Source: Anthonomus grandis grandis | Lineage: Eukaryota; Arthropoda; Insecta; Coleoptera; Curculionidae | Reading direction: 5' to 3' | Assembly (NCBI RefSeq): GCF_022605725.1 | Contig: NC_065547.1 | Location: 6,489,167 to 6,553,166, forward strand | DNA length: 64,000 nt | Shown: positions 11,602 through 22,137 of the stretch, piece by piece | Position numbering within the stretch: position 1 is the first letter of the stretch | Layout of the letters: the number at the start of each line of letters is the position of its first letter | The notes under the pieces: generated by a model | What the model was told of the DNA's origin: nothing | Seen by the model: the letters and a program-made list of their open reading frames with translations, nothing else | Database searches by the model: none | Made by a program: the position numbers and the translations under genes

Positions 11602-13080
11602 TACTCCAGACATCTAAAATTATTCCTACTTCTTCTAAGTTGTATTTTATTTTACGTGATTTTTAATTTTTCCCCGGCCTTTAATATAATTTTGATACTT
11701 TTCAAGTATTTAAAGTGATTCTTGTACGTCTTTCGGGCATTTTCAATCTGTGCCTGGAATTTTCATTCCTTAGTTTTCTAATTTTTCAAGCAGGCATTTG
11801 AACTAAGTTTCTCTTTAATTTTTTTTATTTATTTACAAATTGCTCTTGGACATTTTTAATTCCTGTCTGGTGGTATTTTGGGTTATTTCTTTCTAATCCT
11901 GGCTTTCCTAATTTTTCATGTTTTTCAGGCAAATAATTTCAATTTTATTCCAGGCATTTCTCTTCTATTTTATTCACTTGAAATGGTTTCTTTTACGATT
12001 TTTATCTTCAAAAAAAAGCACTGGCAAAAGTTCTTAATAATTTTAAAGTTCTTTCTTAAAAGAAACTTGTTTCTTTTTCTTATTTTTCCTTTTTGTTTTC
12101 TTTTCCCAATTTTGTTTCAGGATTTCCTGTTATTTCTTTCAAATTATATTTAATTGGACGTAATTTTAAATTTTTTCAGGCTTTTTATAGTTTTTTTCAT
12201 ACTTTTTAGTAATTTAAAATTGGATATCTTCCGGTCATTTTCAATTGCTTCCTGGTATTTTTAATCGATTTCCTAATTGTTTATGTTTTTTACAGAGACT
12301 TTTAGACTGATTTTCAATTAACATTACCTTTTGTTTTTCGTCTATGCCAATCTTTTGTCGATGTAAAGTAATTTTTGTTTTATTTCAGGCATTTAAAGTA
12401 ATTTTTAAAAAAATGGTAAAGGACGTTTGATTCTAAGTTTCTTCCTAGAATTTAAATTTCAGGGAAAGTACTTCCTGCTTTTCTTATCTAAGTTTCTTAC
12501 ATTTTTAGGAAGTTTTCTTTTATATCAGCCTTTCTTTTCATAGTTCTGCTTCAGAAACTCTTACTATTTTTACTTTATTTACTATCTTTACTATCTCTTA
12601 CTATATTTACCTTATTTTTACTATTCTTACGTTTATTCTTTTGATTATTACCACACTTGATTATTATGTTACTCGTCGTAATTTCTCAAAATTTCCAGGA
12701 AATTGAAGTGATTCAATATTTTTCGGGCATATTAAACTCAGTTCTAGAATTTTAATTTTTGGCCAGTTTTATGCTATTACTTAGTTCTGGCTTGTAAAAT
12801 AATTTCTTAATTTATTTTGGGCATTAAATGTATTTTTTCCTATTAAATTAGTTTTCCTATTAATTTAGTTTTATTTTATGCATTTAAAGCAATTTTTCGC
12901 GTTATTTGTTATTACCTTTCCTCTTTCAGGTTAGTGAGGTAATTGTTATTTCTTTTGAGTTGTATTTGATTAAACGTTATTTTTCTTTTTCTCCAGGCTT
13001 TTGAAGTGATTTTTGAAAATCTTTCGGGAATTTCCAGTTTCTGCCTGGTATTTGCATTCCTGAATTTAATTAATAAATCT
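11602..13080. repeat. degenerate repeat family, right part
   Basis: This continues the repeat field of 8890-9666 with CGGGCATTTT landmarks near 11735, 12232 and 12723 and CAGGCATTTAAAG landmarks near 12388 and 12873, spaced about 485-490 bp. A TTACTATT-rich microsatellite-like patch lies at about 12555-12630. Open frames here (for example 11878-12153) are low-complexity and are not called. Confidence 0.6.
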
Positions 13081-13489
13081 ATCATACATCAAGTTAAAAG
13101 TGTGAACCTCACAGGAAAAAATTTAATTATTTTAAGCATCGAAAGCTGTATATTTATCACAATTAAGTACAATTCGCTTTATTTTAATTTGTTGAAGTTT
13201 CATTTGATTTATATGTTCTTGAGAGCATGATTTATGTAATAACGAACAGTAATTAAATTGGAGTAAAATAATAGTATTGTATACTATTATTAGATACTTA
13301 CATAAATTTCCCAAGTTTCTTGACATTTTTTTTGACAAATATATTTGACATGACTATGAAAATTTAATTGTTGATTTAAGAGTACTCGTAAATATTTTAT
13401 TTAAGAAAAAAAATTAAAATTTTGATCTATTAATTTTAATACTTAAGCTTTTTTTACAGTTTGTTTCGGTATCTATTTGTATAAATTTT
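13081..13489. other. non-coding, unassigned
   Basis: AT-rich spacer with a small inverted repeat ATAGTATTGTATACTAT near 13270. No gene or known repeat recognised. Confidence 0.4.
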
Positions 13490-13710
13490 TTTTTCATTTA
13501 TTTAGTTTTATTTATTTTTAAAAAAGCCATTGATACAAAATATTTAATTCCGAATTTAAAAGGCTCATAGTTTCCCTGTAGTTTTGACCTGACACACAAA
13601 TTACTGTATCGTCTGCAAATAAGTGTACAAAAACGTTTTGTAAAACAATATAGACAGATATTATTTATATTATTATTAAACAGCAAGGGTCCAAGAATTA
13701 ATACTTTCTA
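13490..13710 (-). pseudogene. LINE reverse transcriptase fragment
   Basis: The minus strand encodes LGPLLFNNNIN followed, after a frame change, by LFADDTVICVSG. These are the motifs that precede and contain the catalytic FADD box of Jockey/CR1-type reverse transcriptases. Only about 70 codons remain. It is in opposite orientation to the LINE at 14262-16024, so it is a separate fragment. Confidence 0.7.
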
Positions 13711-13899
13711 TAATGTAATACTTTCTATTTTATTTAAAAACCTTTTTTATACATACTCTATTATGTAGGTAATTTTTAATCCAGTCCAAAGCTATATTAC
13801 TAAAGTGTTGTCACAATTATTAGCATACAATAATTGTCTCTACAATTTTATCAATGGCAGATTAAAAATAATAATATTAAAAATATTTTTTTGTTTTTC

Positions 13900-14170
13900 A
13901 TCTATGTACTTCTATCTTCGTTTGTGGTTGTAAAGTAATTTTTGTTTTATTTCAGGCAACTAAAGTAATTTTAGAAAAATTGGTAAAATACGTTTGAAAC
14001 TTATCCTGAAATTTAAATTTTAGAAGAAGTACATCCTGCTTTTTCTTATCTAAGCTTCTTAGATTTTTAAAAACTTTTCTTTTATATCAGCCTTTCTTTT
14101 CATAGTTCTGCTTCAGGAACTCTTTGTTTATTCTTTTGATTAAAACCACACTCAAGTATAAATCACATTT
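13900..14170. repeat. duplicate of the 12380-12660 repeat segment
   Basis: The order GGCA..TAAAGTAATTTT, TTATCTAAG.TTCTTA, TATATCAGCCTTTCTTTTCA, TAGTTCTGCTTCAG, TTCTTTTGATTA is the same as at 12380-12660, in the same orientation about 1570 bp away. Confidence 0.7.
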
Positions 14171-14261
14171 TGCTTAAAAAATCTAATATCACGATAATCC
14201 AAATTGCTTTTAAATAATGTGCACGTACAGACCTAATACAGACAACTAACTCTTTCCTTAG

Positions 14262-16024
14262 AGTATTGAAAAGTATTTATCGCAGAGTACAAACTTTGAG
14301 TTAAATATCTTTTTGGGCGATATAAATATTAATCCATTGAATAAAGAAGATAATTTGAAAAATTCCTATCTATCCCTTTTTGATCATTTTGGTTATCTAT
14401 CATACATAAATCAACCCACAAGGGTAATATTAGATACTAAGACGTGTCTTGATCATATTTTTGTAAATAACAAAAAAATGAATGCTCTACAAATCAAATC
14501 GTATATCCCACGGGCAGATTTAACAGATCATTATCCGATTATGTTAAATATATAAAATTTAATTAACGTCAATAAATATAAGGAAAAAATTAAAGAAACT
14601 ATTACTAGGTTGAATGAGGATAAATTGTGCGATCTCCTGCGAAACCAAGATTGGTGTTCTGTCTTGAGTAAAACAGACGTGTCAAAAGCAGCTGATAATT
14701 TTTATAAAACTCTTACAAGCTACTACGATTAGGCCACCTACAGTAAATCATTTTACGTAAAAGAATTCGATAAGCGAGAACCTTGGATAACAACTGGTAT
14801 AATAGTAAGTATAAAAAGAGACACAAAATGAAACAACAGCTTTTGCAAAATTATTACGAACGTGACTTTCAAATAAATAAAACATATAGAAATTTCTTAA
14901 ATAAACTGATCAATAAAGCTAAACATACCTATTATAAAAACAAATTCTGGCAGCAATCTGAAACAAATTTATACATTTATAACTGAAGCAACAAATGGAC
15001 AATCAAAAAAGCAAAAAAAATTCTTTACCAATTTTAAATAAGATCGAGAATGCCCTTTTTAATGACCCCAGAGAACTAGCAAATTATTGCAATGAATATT
15101 TCATTCACGTAGGGTTAGATATGTACAAAAAAATTAAGCCAACTCAAAATATGTTATTGGAGGATCCTGTTCGAGTAGTTGATTCATTATTTTTAAATCT
15201 ATCTAATGAAAACGAAGTAATCATACAAATAAATAGTCTTAACAATAATAGTTCTCCTGGAATTGTTAATTTTACATCTAGATTTATTAGGAAGGCACAT
15301 CAATCTTTAACTCGTCCCCTGGTTCACATTATTAACCTTACTTTTTTGCCACAGGTAAAGTCCCTGAACAATTTAAAGTTTCAGTTGTTTCGCCTATTTT
15401 TAAATCCGGAGACAAGGCGAATATCAGCAATTATCGACCTATAAGCGTAATAAATAATTTTTCAAAAAACTTTGAAAAGTGCCTTAAAGACAGATTATTA
15501 ACATATTTAAAGAAAAAAAAACTTAAGATCCAAACACCAATATGGTTTTCTTAGTGGATCTAGTACCACAGACGCCCTTTGCCAGCTTACTAAACAAATT
15601 ACAAATTCACTGGACGATAATAGAAAGTGTATTGGGATATTCTTAGATCTGGCAAAGGCATTTGATACCGTGCTTCATGACCGGCTTCTAGATATATTGT
15701 CCAGATCCGGCATGAGGGACACGGTCTTTAATTTATTGAGAAACTATTTAAAAAGTAGACAACAATTTTAAAAAATAGAAGATATTTTGAGTGATCCCCT
15801 GAAAGTGAAGATTACGATTCCTCAAGGAACCGTACTGGGCCCATTACTGTTTATTTTGTATATTAATTCACTAACAGATCTAAAAATTGTGAACGGATTT
15901 GTAATAACTTATGCCGACGACACAGCAGTCATTTTTTCAGATAACACTTGGGATAAAGTAAGAAGCACAATAATGGGCATTCGTAAAATAAAAATATGGT
16001 TAGACACATTTAAGCTCTCACTTT
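14262..16024 (+). pseudogene. LINE ORF2: endonuclease C-end and reverse transcriptase (broken)
   Basis: LGDININ, then LDHIFVN and TDHYPIML (about 14313-14555), are the C-terminal motifs of an apurinic-type endonuclease. The reverse transcriptase follows in several frames: SPIFKSGDKANISNYRPIS (about 15395), GFLSGSSTTDAL (about 15547), IFLDLAKAFDTVLH (about 15640), PQGTVLGPLLFILYIN (about 15820) and YADDTAV (about 15912). The YADD box keeps both aspartates. Frameshifts near 14555, 15350, 15440 and 15520, and stops near 14731 and 15770, kill it. The 5' part of the endonuclease and the 3' end past the thumb are missing. Jockey/CR1-type by motif pattern. Confidence 0.85.
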
Positions 16025-17412
16025 GAAGTAAAATAAATTATTGATATATTTCCTCATGTTTATCGAACGTAAATTTCTGAAACTGTTGACAATTTATATA
16101 TGACTTAAAAAACCTACTACTATAAAACATCCATACAATAACTTTAGATACTTTACTTTTGCGATAAAGGAGGTCACCAGGACCCTTTATATCCCTAAAA
16201 AAAACCAAACCTAATCAAACAAAAAGGGTAACGAGTCACACAAAAGCAACAAGTTTTTCCTCCTTCCGATATCCGGATGTACGTCAAAAGAGGTTTGAAA
16301 AGGCCAAAGTGGATGGAAATGACGTGCCCCTAGCGGAAATGTCGCCGCACCTCCGATACCAAAACACATTCATTCCGTTCCTATTTTCAGATTGATCCTA
16401 TAGAAATCCCACTTTTAGAATGCTTCCGGGGGTAAAGTCAGACGGTTTTTATTTGTATTTTTATCCCTGAACAACAAATTTAATTGAACCATTGTGGTCA
16501 TACATCTAAAACACTTTTTTCCTTCAATTTAATTTTACTCCATTATGATTGAGTCAATTCCAGTCGAACTTTTACATATTTTTACAAATAAAAAGCTCTC
16601 AACCTCAAGGCTTAACCTAAGCCCATTACGTACTTTTTAGCCTGGCTTATTCCCTATCTCTCTCTCGCTCTCTCGCTTGAAACTTTGTTTTCGAATTTAC
16701 TAATGTGTTTATAGGCTTTTAAGTGGCCGGGGGTTTTTTGACTTTTTTATTTTCTCCTTTAACAAAGCATCAGACTCGTTTTGCTTCCAGGAGTTTGCCA
16801 GTTTTTGGCTGGAGATTTTAATCCAGAAACGGTGATTTACTTGAACTTTTTTTTGCTGCTTTTGTTTTTTTAACCTGCCTTTAAATTATGCCGGCGTTTG
16901 GGAGTTGAGGGAGTTTTAGGCGGCGTGGAGATTTTTGGAGTCTGGATTATTTCGGAATTACTTTTTGTATCATTTTATTTTAAGTTAGCATCTGGATGTT
17001 CTGGAAATTGTGGTTTTCTCACTCAGTTACATAAAAAAAAATAATTTTATTATTATGATACCTTAGACTAAGATAAAAGAAAACTTTCTAAAGATCTTAG
17101 AAAAAGATGCTAAAATAAGAAAAGGAAGAAAGTTCTTTTCCACGAGTTTCAAAAAAAAAGTTAAAATAAAATTATTTTGTCAAAGGTTTTTTAGCATACG
17201 AAAAACAAAAATTACATTAGATGCCTGGAATAAAACAAAAAATAACTCATTTACCTGGGAGATAAAAAATAATGTCAAATATTGAAAAATTGTTTCAAAA
17301 AAATTAGACCAAAAGTCTGTCTAAACAACATAAGAAATTAGGAAATCCAGAAATACAAATTCCAGATAAAAACTGAATGATGTAAAAAAAATCACTCGAG
17401 AAACTTGAAATA
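16025..17412. other. non-coding, unassigned
   Basis: After weak LINE remnants to about 16120, this is moderately AT-rich, non-repetitive sequence. A CTCTCTCTCGCTCTCTCG tract sits near 16658. It contains no recognised domain and may be original intergenic DNA. Confidence 0.4.
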
Positions 17413-17928
17413 TACAGGATGTCCAATAAATAATCATAAATAATTTAACAGTAGATTCCTTTTAAAATAGAAAATAATTTTTAATTACAAAGAGTTTTTA
17501 TTACAGTAGTAGAAGGTCGGAAAATCAATCATAATTAATTAACTGAATTAAAAATCATAATAAAATTTAAGTTATTACCAGAATAATTGAAATCAAAGTA
17601 AGAAGCGTGGGGTGCATTTTATTTTATTTTCATAACTGTTCTCTTATAGATATAGTCGGATTAGCGAACAGATGGAGTAAATGATGTGCGCGAAATATAG
17701 GCCCGCCCATCGATGCAACCGTTGCAGATTTAGACGAGGAGAATTAAGCCTACTTATTTTAAATTATTTTACCGTACAGCTTTACTTTGTAAGCAGTTTT
17801 TTTTTAAATATAATACAGTCGCCTGTAAAATGGGTCTAAACCGATTTTAAGGTTGTGCCAAGTAATGATATAATAGGGCACAAGAAGGGGTCAAAAAAAG
17901 TCTTAATTATTCAGAAAATTCCTATTTA

Positions 17929-17974
17929 TTGGCTACCAGTTTCATGACTTCCACATGTCACATCATCAGGCCAA
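17929..17974 (-). ncRNA. hammerhead-like ribozyme motif in Penelope-like element
   Basis: On the minus strand: TTGGC, CTGATGA, a 19-nt segment, GAAAC, TGGTA, GCCAA. Stem I is UUGGC/GCCAA (5 perfect pairs). Stem II can form GUGAC/GUCAU with one G-U pair and an 8-nt loop, leaving one extra U after CUGAUGA. The core boxes CUGAUGA and GAAAC are intact and the cleavage triplet would be GUA. Stem III is a single C-G pair at best, as in minimal hammerheads, which often act as dimers. It lies in the 3' untranslated part of the Penelope-like fragment, where such ribozymes are expected. Confidence 0.55.
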
Positions 17975-18257
17975 GGACTAAAGTAAAAAGAAGACATTAC
18001 AACTTTAAAATATAATAGAAAATTCAACGTTTTTCTGGCGATACAAATTATGTTAGGTACTTACAATTATAAAACGAGATTTGTCAACATCATAAAATTA
18101 AAACACATAGAAACACAACGGACATTTATAATAGTGTACGTGGACAACACAAATATAATAAAAACTTTTTAAAAAAATTACGTCCACATTAATATAAACA
18201 AATAAAAAACCCAAGATCAACACTGTACTATACGTGTATGTAGGTGTATATAATTTT

Positions 18258-18476
18258 TAATGTTAAAATCGTAAAAAAACGGACGCCACATTAATTTATT
18301 CAAACAAACAATATCATTAACGACATCTATCTACTCTAAGTTGTTCAAAAGGCGATTATCCTGTAAACGATGAATTATTTTAAAATTACTATTAAAATCT
18401 GTACAATATTCAGTTTCAATTATATGTTTAGCAAAAAGAGATTCCGAATTGTGTTGTCTGATACATACTTTTTTTT
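18258..18476 (-). pseudogene. Penelope-like GIY-YIG region C-terminus
   Basis: The minus-strand frame reads RQHNSESLFAKHIIETEYC and FKIIHRLQDNRLLNNLE. This matches the pattern (S/A-x-AxH...F...KII...) at the C-terminal end of the GIY-YIG endonuclease region in Penelope-like elements. One stop follows NNLE. The reverse transcriptase and the GIY-YIG catalytic core are absent because the copy is 5' truncated. Confidence 0.6.
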
Positions 18477-18599
18477 TTACTACTTTTTTTTTAACCCCTT
18501 CTTGTGCCCTAAAGAACTTCCAGAATATGGACAGGATTCCCCTTAATGATATAATAATCCCTTTTAAGTATTTTGTTATGCAAAGTTATGTTAATATAT

Positions 18600-19544
18600 T
18601 GGGGTTTACCGAAAAGGGATAGGTAAACCTTTTGAGTAATCGTGCCAGGTCAAACATTTAGGGTGTAATTGGCCAGGTTCATCAGAACCGAGCGCTACCT
18701 GAGCGCTGGAAGTTTTGCCTATAATAGTAAGGACCAATAAAAATTGTTATACCTGAGCAACAATCAAGCGCTCAGAGAGCGCTTTTTTCTGATAAACCAG
18801 GCCAATTGGATATTCTCAAGCTTTTTGGTATGACAGGATGCGTTATCAAGCACAATAACGCAATCTTCTGCAAGACGAGGTAAAATTTTTTTGAACCACG
18901 CTTCAAAAACTTCAGAATTCATTTCTTCGTGATAGTCCTTGGTCTTTTTTTGGATTCAAAAGCCAGTAAGCCTTCCGGAACAAAACCTTCATCTAAACCG
19001 ATATGGAGAACTATTAACCTTTTTCCTTTACCAGATGGTGACGTCAGTCTAGTCGACAATCCTTTGACAAAAGCTTCTCTAGCAGTGGTTATGGTCTCGT
19101 CTTTCCATACTTTTGACCGGCGTTGACCCAGGTTTCATCCAAAAAATAAATGGTTTTATTTTGCTTTCTATATTTCTAATAGACCGCAAGTAACGTCGTC
19201 TCCAGCAAGTTATCGCATTTTTTTCTTTAAGCATACAATTTCTACTCCTTTTTGTATAACTGCAATTAAAAAAAAGCGAAAATTAATAATATGATCAAAA
19301 GGGTTTTATCGACGGTTTTATTTACCTTAAAAGCCATTTAAACTTACCTAAAACCGATTTCTTGTAGTAAGCGTCGAAATGTGCTTCTTTTAAAAGAAAT
19401 AAAGTTTGCGTTGTTTTCTTCAATTGCGGCTAAAATCTTTTGAATCGTTGGCGGTTCATTTCTAAAAAAAATTGATGGATTGTCCTGCGGATCGCACATT
19501 TTGTGTCATCATCTACATGATCCAAAATGGCTCGGGGTCTATTG
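18600..19544 (-). pseudogene. Tc1-like DDE transposase, main part (broken)
   Basis: Minus-strand motifs in order: an N-terminal helix-turn-helix part with NEPPTIQKILAAIEENNANF (about 19460-19400), IYFLDETWVNAG with the first catalytic aspartate (about 19145), PSGKGKRLIVLHIG (about 19020), EGFVPEGLLAFESKK (about 18965) and VIVLDNASCHTKK with the second aspartate (about 18865). This is the DETWVNAG branch of Tc1/IS630-type transposases found in many insect genomes. The third acidic region is not clear. Frameshifts occur near 19470 (T-run), 19330, 19120 and 18930. The gene continues upstream at 20900 beyond the CTGCCG insertion. Confidence 0.8.
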
Positions 19545-19548
19545 TACT

Positions 19549-20895
19549 CTGCCGTGCCAAGGCAAAAGGATGTACTCGCAAAAAATGCGAAAATGAGTTT
19601 TTTGGATATTTGGAATCGAATTTTTTTCCTGCATAAGTGAATATTTTTAGAATTTTTATAGCTTAAAAAATAAGGGAAATAGTGGCCCTGTCAAATTAAT
19701 GTATATGCACTTTTTTGGTACTGTCCCAAGGCAAAATAATGTATATGCTCTTACATTACAATATATTGTAAATTAAATTAATTTTTTTTTGTCGTACCAA
19801 GGCAAAAGAATGTATGTGCTCATACATTACTTTGCCTTGGCAACACTTTACAATATTTATTAACGGAATTAAGGCAGAATAAGGCATGCCTTTCATATAC
19901 CCTGCTTTGCCATTGTTTTAATTTAGAATTTCGTAATCCTCTGCCAAGTGCGATCGAGTCAGTCTTCGTTGTCGTAATTCGTGCTGTGTGCCGTTAGTAA
20001 CATCAAAATGTATTCAAATAAGACACGGAGAATGGTAGAATTGTTAAGGAATAAGGTAAGTGGACTTATCTAAATAATTGATTTTTTCTGAAAATGTCAA
20101 GACAAGAAGCAGTGTTGATCAATGTTTGGAAATGCAGACAAGTGAAAAATGTGCTTTGGAAGAAGTAGTGGATCAAGATACGATCCTTTTCGATCCGGAC
20201 GATCCAGACGACGATCTACAGGATCCAGATTACATACCCAACATTAATGCGACCAAAAGAAACATTGAAGAAATTGAACTTGAAGAGGATGATATAGTTG
20301 ATAAAGAAAATAACATTGAAGAAATTGAACTTAAACAGGATGATATAGAATGATATATATTTTAAAATTTTTTCTTTAAATTTTTGTTTATTGTGCATTT
20401 TCCAAATATGTTTTTATTTTGTTAGAATTTTTTTTTATTTTAAGGGTTTTACTTTTATGTTCCTTTAATCTTTCCTACATTTTATATTACTTAATAAAAA
20501 CCTTTTATATTACCTTTAATTTTATTTATAATCCCAGAAGTGCGATATAAATGTATAAAATATACACTGTTTTAACACATTTTACGAATTTTCTACGCAT
20601 GTTAAACTATGGCAAAATGATGTACAAGCCAATACATTATTTTGCCATTTTTTGAAATTAGGTATTTAAAAATAATTACCAAGGCAAAAGAATGTAAGCG
20701 ACATAACTGCGTTAAATTGATATTTATAGAGCTTTATTTTAGTATAGTCTAAAAGGTATGATAAAAAAACATAGGTTCGCAAATTTTTATAAAGATGCGT
20801 CAACTAATAACCGTAGGGCAAAAAAAAAATAAGAAAAACCTTAATTTCTCAAAACTTGCTTTTTGCGAGTACATTCTTTTGCCTTGGCACGGCAG
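19549..20895 (+). mobile_element. CTGCCG-family DNA transposon, copy 2 (both ends intact)
   Basis: The terminal inverted repeats are about 37 bp with one mismatch: left CTGCCGTGCCAAGGCAAAAG, continued by GATGTACTCGCAAAAA; right is its inverse. The 4 bp direct repeat TACT flanks it (19545-19548 and 20896-20899). Subterminal near-palindromes built on CCAAGGCAAA...TTTGCCTTGG occur at 19797-19840 and about 20611-20655. The 1347 bp copy keeps only the first two exons of the family gene and lacks the catalytic part, so it is probably a non-autonomous deletion derivative. It interrupts the transposase gene of the surrounding element. Confidence 0.9.
20008..20353 (+). CDS. two-exon N-terminal fragment of CTGCCG transposon protein
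   Basis: Exon 1 (20008-20055) encodes 16 residues starting MYSNKTRRMV and ends at AAG/GTAAG. Exon 2 (from about 20102 after GTCAAG) runs in frame to the stop at 20353, giving roughly 99 residues. The second exon is strongly acidic, with LFDPDDPDDDLQDPDYIPN, then a duplicated NIEEIEL block. Copy 1 at 5191 shows the same exon 1 and the same LFDP...DPDYI box, which supports the exon model. Beyond the stop the family's conserved region is absent. Whether this short product is made is unknown. Confidence 0.5.
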
Positions 20896-20899
20896 TACT

Positions 20900-20999
20900 G
20901 TTTTGGTGCTTGAAATTGAGGAGAAACGTCATGTTCCCGAGGAACGTTATAAACACTACTATGACCAACTCCTAAAAAAAACTTTTGTAAAACGTATAT
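20900..20999 (-). pseudogene. Tc1-like transposase, upstream part cut off by insertion
   Basis: The minus-strand frame reads VYNVPREHDVSPQFQAPKQ and, if the CTGCCG element and one TACT are removed, continues without a shift into RPRAILDHVDDDTKCAIRR at about 19540-19485. This is the piece of the transposase N-terminal region displaced by 1.35 kb. No start codon was identified, and an upstream exon may lie in 21000-21360. Confidence 0.65.
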
Positions 21000-21364
21000 T
21001 CTAAAAAAACATAATTTATAATGAAAATTAGCTTTCTTTAAAAAATATAATAAATTAATTGGACAAACGCTGTACAGTGTGTCCCAAGATGTGCAAATTT
21101 ATACGTAACGACTTTTTGCACTTTGTTGTATGTGGGGGGTGACAATGGGGATGTACGTGGCGCGTCAGCCATTATTTGTTAACAAACAAATTAACAAAAA
21201 AATAAACACAATCTCAACTTTTCAATATTGCGAAGATTCAAATATTCGAATAGCAGAAAAATCAACCAAAACGATCTAAAGCCGCTCGACTAATAAAATT
21301 AAATAAAACCCCAAGTCATGAACCCTATCGAGGCTCTAGGCCAGACCTCCGGCGCAGAACGATC
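21000..21364. other. interior of long-TIR transposon, no clear gene
   Basis: Sequence between the displaced transposase piece and the right inverted repeat. No domain recognised in either strand. It may be 5' untranslated or intronic DNA of the element. Confidence 0.4.
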
Positions 21365-21982
21365 ACGTGACCACTCCATCTGTTCGGTAACCCAAGTATA
21401 TATAGTATTATAGTTGCCAATGTAATAATTGTCATATTTAATATATCGAGCACCTCACGCCTTTTATTCTAATTTGAATTATTCGGTTAATAACTTAAAT
21501 TTTATTATGATTTTTACTTGAGGTAATTAATTATGACTGATTGTCCAACCTTTTACTACTTAAAAAAAAACTCTGTAATTAAATATTATTTTCTACTTTT
21601 TAGTTCGTTGTTACACTTGGAATCATTTAATTTTTTATTTAAAATATGCATTGTGCCAACAGTTTTACTTAAAAAAGGTATCCTTTAAAAATTTCGATTT
21701 TTAAAGGATTCTTTTTTCTACGATTAACCCTTTTCGAGATATTTTATTTAAAATTTACAATGCACTCAAGATAAAAGTTTATTTTCCTACTTCAGGTTAA
21801 ATAATTTGTTTTTTATAGATGAATTATTATAAATCTTATTGTCACTGTCAGGATTTATATTCTTCTTAATTAATTTGATGATTTTATATTCAAACTCACA
21901 CGTTTAATAACGTTATGCACTACTTTTTATTGCTTTCTTATTGTTGGTTCTGTTAGTTATCGTTACTTATTGCTTATGACGT

Positions 21983-22041
21983 AGAAGACCTTGGCCTGCA
22001 AGTCCAGATTTTAACCCATTAGATTTTTGCATATGGGGATA
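21983..22041 (+). pseudogene. mariner-like transposase scrap (third catalytic region)
   Basis: The plus frame encodes RRPWPASPDFNPLDFCIWG, the SPDLNPLDFxLWG region that holds the last catalytic residue in Tc1/mariner transposases. Only about 20 codons survive and neither the DEA nor the DNA box is nearby. Confidence 0.6.
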
Positions 22042-22137
22042 ATGAGGAGATATGACATAAAATTAATTGTTTACGATAATACAATAAACACAGAGTAATT
22101 CATTACTGCTGAGTTATTTTGCTCAACCAGCACAGAT

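Larger units (their letters stand above)
17876..18543 (-). mobile_element. Penelope-like retroelement 3' fragment
   Basis: The perfect 13 bp repeat TAATGATATAATA stands just outside both ends (17863-17875 and 18544-18556), consistent with a target duplication. On the minus strand the element begins with a truncated GIY-YIG-type C-terminal region and ends with an untranslated part holding a hammerhead-like motif. Inverted AGGGCACAAGAAGGGGT copies occur at 17875-17891 and about 18495-18511, near both ends. It lies within the long-TIR transposon and reads in the same (minus) direction as its transposase. Confidence 0.75.
17413..21655 (-). mobile_element. long-TIR DNA transposon carrying two nested insertions
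   Basis: The segment at about 17465-17705 is an inverted copy of about 21365-21605 (roughly 240 bp). Shared blocks include AAATCATAATAAAATTTAAG and CGAACAGATGGAGT, read on the plus strand at left and on the minus strand at right. The likely left end is near ACAGGATGTCCAATAA. The right end is less clear. Inside lies a minus-strand DDE transposase. Subtracting the Penelope-like insertion (17876-18543) and the CTGCCG element (19549-20895), each with one duplication, leaves about 2.2 kb, a normal size for a Tc1-like element. Outer ends are approximate to about 20-50 bp. Confidence 0.75.

Noticed and set aside
18929..19126. Plus-strand 65-codon ORF
   Set aside because: Shadow of the minus-strand transposase (ETWVNAG and following region).
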